A stretch of 31,925 nucleotides of DNA from Thermoanaerobacterales bacterium (lineage in GTDB: Bacteria; Actinomycetota; Acidimicrobiia; Acidimicrobiales; JACDCH01). The notes under the pieces were generated by a model. It did not search any database. It was not told the origin of the DNA and worked only from the letters and a program-made list of their open reading frames with translations. This document shows, in pieces, positions 29,743-31,925 of this stretch. Location of the stretch: the NCBI GenBank assembly GCA_017577565.1, contig PKRH01000026.1, forward strand, positions 1 through 31,925. Direction: 5' to 3'. The position numbers and the translations under genes were made by a program. Position 1 is the stretch's first letter. The number at the start of each line of letters is the position of its first letter.

Positions 29743-30741
29743 ATGGTCGCCACCGAGCGTCCCCGCACGACGATGCTCCCGCCGCCGGAGCTGCTGCCGG
29801 ACGTGCTCCCCACCGACCGCCTGACGGCCTCGGGCAAGCCGGTGCCGGAGCTGCGGGCCCAGCTCCGCCGGATCGACGACCTGCGCAACGTCGGCAGCGT
29901 GCTGCTGACCTGGGGCCAGGCGGCGCTCACCATCGGCGCGGCCATCTGGATCGACCACCCGCTCGCCTGGGTCGCTGCCTTCCTGCTGATGGGGCCGGCG
30001 CACGCACGGTTCGCCATCATCTCCCACGAGGCGGCCCACAAGCTGCTCTTCACCAACAAGCGGTGGAACGACCTCGTGGGGCGCTGGCTGCTGTCCTACC
30101 CGGCCTTCATCCCCTTCGAGGCCTACCGCCGCAGCCACTTCGCCCACCACCGCGAGGAGTTCGGGCCCGACGAGCCCGACCTCAACCTCTACGTCGGCTA
30201 CCCGATCACCCGGGCGTCCTTCTTCCGCAAGCTGCGGCGCGACGCCATCGGCATCAGCGGCTGGAAGAACTTCCGGGGCCTCCTGCTGGCCCTCCGGTCC
30301 CGCACGGCCCGGCCGGTCGCGCTGCGCATCCTCGCCGCCCAGCTGCTGATCCTCGTCCCCCTCACGCTCATCGGGCGGCCCGAGCTCTACCTGTTCCTGT
30401 GGTTCGGCCCCTGGATGACCGTCTGGCGGGTGCTCAACCGCCTGCGGGCCATCGCCGAGCACGGCGGCATGACCGCCTCGCCGGACCGGCGCCTGACCAC
30501 CCACGTCGTGCGCCAGAGCCTGCTCGCCCGGTTCGTGCTCGTGCCCTTCAACACCGGCTGGCACCTGGCCCACCACGTCGACATGGGGATCCCGTGGCGC
30601 CGGCTGCCCGACCTGCACGCCGAGCTGGTCCGGGCCGGCTGGGTCACCGAGGGGCTCGAGTACCCGAGCTACCGGGCGCTGTGGCGGGCGCTGTCGTCCC
30701 GCCCGGAGCCCGCGCCCGCCACGGCCGGCGCCGCCGCCTGA
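29743..30741 (+). CDS. membrane fatty-acid desaturase
   Basis: Di-iron membrane enzyme that introduces a double bond (or hydroxyl) into an acyl chain. The 332-residue protein has the three His boxes: HEAAH (95-99), HFAHH (132-136) and HLAHH (274-278), with hydrophobic segments at about 52-85, 110-125 and 195-225. WRVLNRLRAIAEHGG, just before the third box, supplies a further conserved His. The substrate chain and position are not predictable. It has its own strong leaderless promoter and is divergent from the PaaX-type regulator, which may tune membrane unsaturation. Confidence 0.9.
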   Translation: MVATERPRTTMLPPPELLPDVLPTDRLTASGKPVPELRAQLRRIDDLRNVGSVLLTWGQAALTIGAAIWIDHPLAWVAAFLLMGPAHARFAIISHEAAHKLLFTNKRWNDLVGRWLLSYPAFIPFEAYRRSHFAHHREEFGPDEPDLNLYVGYPITRASFFRKLRRDAIGISGWKNFRGLLLALRSRTARPVALRILAAQLLILVPLTLIGRPELYLFLWFGPWMTVWRVLNRLRAIAEHGGMTASPDRRLTTHVVRQSLLARFVLVPFNTGWHLAHHVDMGIPWRRLPDLHAELVRAGWVTEGLEYPSYRALWRALSSRPEPAPATAGAAA

Positions 30742-30752
30742 GGCCGGCGGGC

Positions 30753-30768
30753 GCCCCGGCGCCGGGGC
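30753..30768 (+). terminator. possible hairpin after the desaturase gene
   Basis: GCCCCGGCGCCGGGGC is a perfect 16-bp palindrome about 11 bases after the stop. It would fold as a 6-bp stem with a 4-base loop. No T-tract. It could instead be chance in GC-rich DNA. Confidence 0.35.
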
Positions 30769-30802
30769 ACGGCACCCCACGCCCGGTGACCAGGACAACC
30801 AC

Positions 30803-30808
30803 TAGGGT
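30803..30808 (+). promoter_or_regulatory. -10-like hexamer TAGGGT for dcd
   Basis: TAGGGT ends 9 bases before the dcd ATG, with no SD between, consistent with a very short leader. Confidence 0.35.
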
Positions 30809-30817
30809 CGTCGGCCG

Positions 30818-31402
30818 ATGATCCTGTCGGACCGCACCATCCGCGAGCAGCTCGCCGCCGGCCGCATCGCCATCGAACCGCTGGACGAGTCGTGCGTGCA
30901 GCCCTCGTCGGTCGACCTGCGGCTCGACAAGCTGTTCCGCGTCTTCCTCAACCACACGATGTCGGTCATCGACGTCAAGCGCGACCTCTCCGACCTCACC
31001 CAGGAGGTCGAGATCGCCGAGGGCGACGCGTTCATCCTCCACCCGGGCGAGTTCGTGCTGGGCTCGACCTACGAGCGGATCACGCTGCCGGACGACATCG
31101 TCGCCCGCATCGAGGGCAAGTCGAGCCTCGGGCGCCTCGGCCTGCTGATCCACAGCACCGCCGGGTTCATCGACGCGGGCTTCTCGGGCCACATCACCCT
31201 CGAGCTGTCCAACGTGGCCAACCTGCCGATCACGCTCTACCCCGGCATGAAGATCGGCCAGGTCAGCTTCCTGCAGATGACCACCCCGGCCGACGTGCCC
31301 TACGGCTCGAAGGCCGTGGGCTCCAAGTACCAGGGGCAGCGGGGCCCGACGCCGAGCCGCTACTGGGAGAACTTCGACACGCCGTCGGCCGACGGCGACT
31401 GA
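30818..31402 (+). CDS. dcd: dCTP deaminase, probably bifunctional (dUMP-forming)
   Basis: Converts dCTP to dUTP, and in the bifunctional actinobacterial/archaeal type on to dUMP, feeding thymidylate synthesis. The 194-residue protein has VQPSSVDLRL, FILHPGEFVLGST, IEGKSSLGRLGL, HSTAGFIDAGFSGHITLELSNV with catalytic Glu129, PGMKIGQVSFL and the C-terminal GSKYQGQRGPTPSRYW lid. The HSTAGFID form and the C-terminal lid match the mycobacterial bifunctional enzyme better than the E. coli trimeric deaminase (which reads AHRIDPGW). It stands alone and converges on the partial gene at 31412. Confidence 0.95.
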   Translation: MILSDRTIREQLAAGRIAIEPLDESCVQPSSVDLRLDKLFRVFLNHTMSVIDVKRDLSDLTQEVEIAEGDAFILHPGEFVLGSTYERITLPDDIVARIEGKSSLGRLGLLIHSTAGFIDAGFSGHITLELSNVANLPITLYPGMKIGQVSFLQMTTPADVPYGSKAVGSKYQGQRGPTPSRYWENFDTPSADGD

Positions 31403-31411
31403 CGTCCGCGC

Positions 31412-31925
31412 TCAGCCCGTCTCCCGCGGCCGCGGCGTCAGGCCGACCTCGGCCTCGCCCACGACCACGTCGCCGACCGCGACGGTGACCGTCGCCGGGA
31501 CCTCGAAGCCCGGCACGACGACGGTCAGCTCGAGCGCCGTCCCCCCGGCCGGCACGTCGACCGTGCAGGCCACCGTGAACGGCCGCAGCGACCGCGGCAC
31601 GCAGCCTTGGCGGGGGTCGGGGAGCGTCACGGCGACGGGCGTCGTGACGGTGACCGTCGCCGTCGCCGGCTCGCCGTCGTTGGCGAGTGGCACGGTGAGG
31701 GTGCCGTGCGCCCAGCGGTGGGGCGTCCAGGTGACCTCGCCGAGGCCGACGGTCGGGGCCGGGACCTCGGGCTCCTCCGGCTCCTCGTAGGGCGTCAGCT
31801 CGACGACGAGCGGCTCGCCCTCGACGACGCCGTCGCGCACGACGGCCGCCTCGGCCGTCGCCGGCTCGGTGACGCCCTCGACGGTCAGGTCGAACGCGAT
31901 CCTCCCGCCGGGAAGCGGCTGGGGG
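31412..31925 (-). CDS. C-terminal part of a beta-rich (Ig-like) protein, 5' end outside window
   Basis: The frame is open from the last base of the window to the stop at 31412, so this is the C-terminal 170 residues or so of a longer protein. The sequence is rich in Val, Thr, Pro and Gly with alternating hydrophobic residues (GTLTVPLANDGEPATATVTV, FTVACTVDVPAGGTALELTV), typical of Ig-like or CARDB-type beta sandwiches. Two Cys residues about 15 apart could form a disulphide, which suits an exported protein. No catalytic motif is seen and the function is unknown. Confidence 0.7.
   Translation of the reverse strand, partial: PQPLPGGRIAFDLTVEGVTEPATAEAAVVRDGVVEGEPLVVELTPYEEPEEPEVPAPTVGLGEVTWTPHRWAHGTLTVPLANDGEPATATVTVTTPVAVTLPDPRQGCVPRSLRPFTVACTVDVPAGGTALELTVVVPGFEVPATVTVAVGDVVVGEAEVGLTPRPRETG

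Noticed and set aside
1..31925. CRISPR arrays, insertion sequences, prophage genes, rRNA
   Set aside because: No regularly spaced repeats, transposase or integrase motifs, phage structural genes or rRNA segments were found. The tRNA-Gly 3' end has no repeated copy that would suggest an integrated element.

Overview
The window is very GC-rich DNA with dense, mostly short-spaced genes and strong codon-position GC bias. The rpsF-ssb-rpsR-rplI-dnaB block close to a class A penicillin-binding protein, the mycobacterial-type Dcd, a deazaflavin (F420)-type nitroreductase relative and frequent GTG starts all point to a high-GC actinobacterium. An Acidimicrobiia-like lineage is my guess, but the class is inference; no rRNA or other marker settles it.

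Layout. (1) 2-4448: the 3' part of a bifunctional class A PBP, a 73-residue Cys-pair protein on the minus strand, panB (pantothenate synthesis) and a DUF192 lipoprotein. (2) 4612-8979: the ribosomal/replication block rpsF-ssb-rpsR-rplI, a hairpin terminator, then dnaB interrupted in its Walker A motif by a 378-residue intein whose homing-endonuclease region looks dead. (3) 8998-14337: a deazaflavin-type oxidoreductase, a minus-strand class B PBP with an NTF2-like domain, a divergent M50 membrane protease, a two-helix membrane protein, an HD phosphohydrolase, and a minus-strand murA-type gene with Asp in place of the usual catalytic-loop Cys. (4) 14338-15067: about 730 bases without a large gene, holding two small ORFs with good Shine-Dalgarno (SD) sites and two strong hairpins.

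(5) 15068-27690 is an accessory catabolic cluster. A minus-strand succinate-semialdehyde-type aldehyde dehydrogenase and an IclR regulator are divergent from a tightly coupled plus-strand operon. That operon encodes a complete osmoprotectant (betaine/choline-type) ABC importer (permease, ATPase with C-terminal CBS-like region, permease, binding lipoprotein), a formaldehyde-activating-enzyme (Fae) homologue, a mandelate-racemase-like enolase-superfamily enzyme, a second aldehyde dehydrogenase, a beta-hydroxyacid dehydrogenase, an iron-type alcohol dehydrogenase and, after a 29-base gap, a cytochrome P450. Most junctions are 4-base overlaps, so these proteins are probably made together. The likely job is import and oxidative breakdown of a small methylated or quaternary compound, with formaldehyde as a possible by-product. 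This is the most novel-looking part of the window.

(6) 27754-31925: tRNA-Gly(CCC) with a strong terminator, a minus-strand ArsR regulator plus AHSA1/SRPBCC operon with paired operators on its promoter, a PaaX-type regulator divergent from a fatty-acid desaturase, a bifunctional-type dcd, and the C-terminal part of a minus-strand beta-rich protein running off the window.

A recurring pattern is a -10-like hexamer (TANNNT or CANNNT) ending 6-9 bases before the start codon, without an SD site. It suggests many leaderless transcripts. No rRNA, insertion sequence, prophage or CRISPR array was seen.
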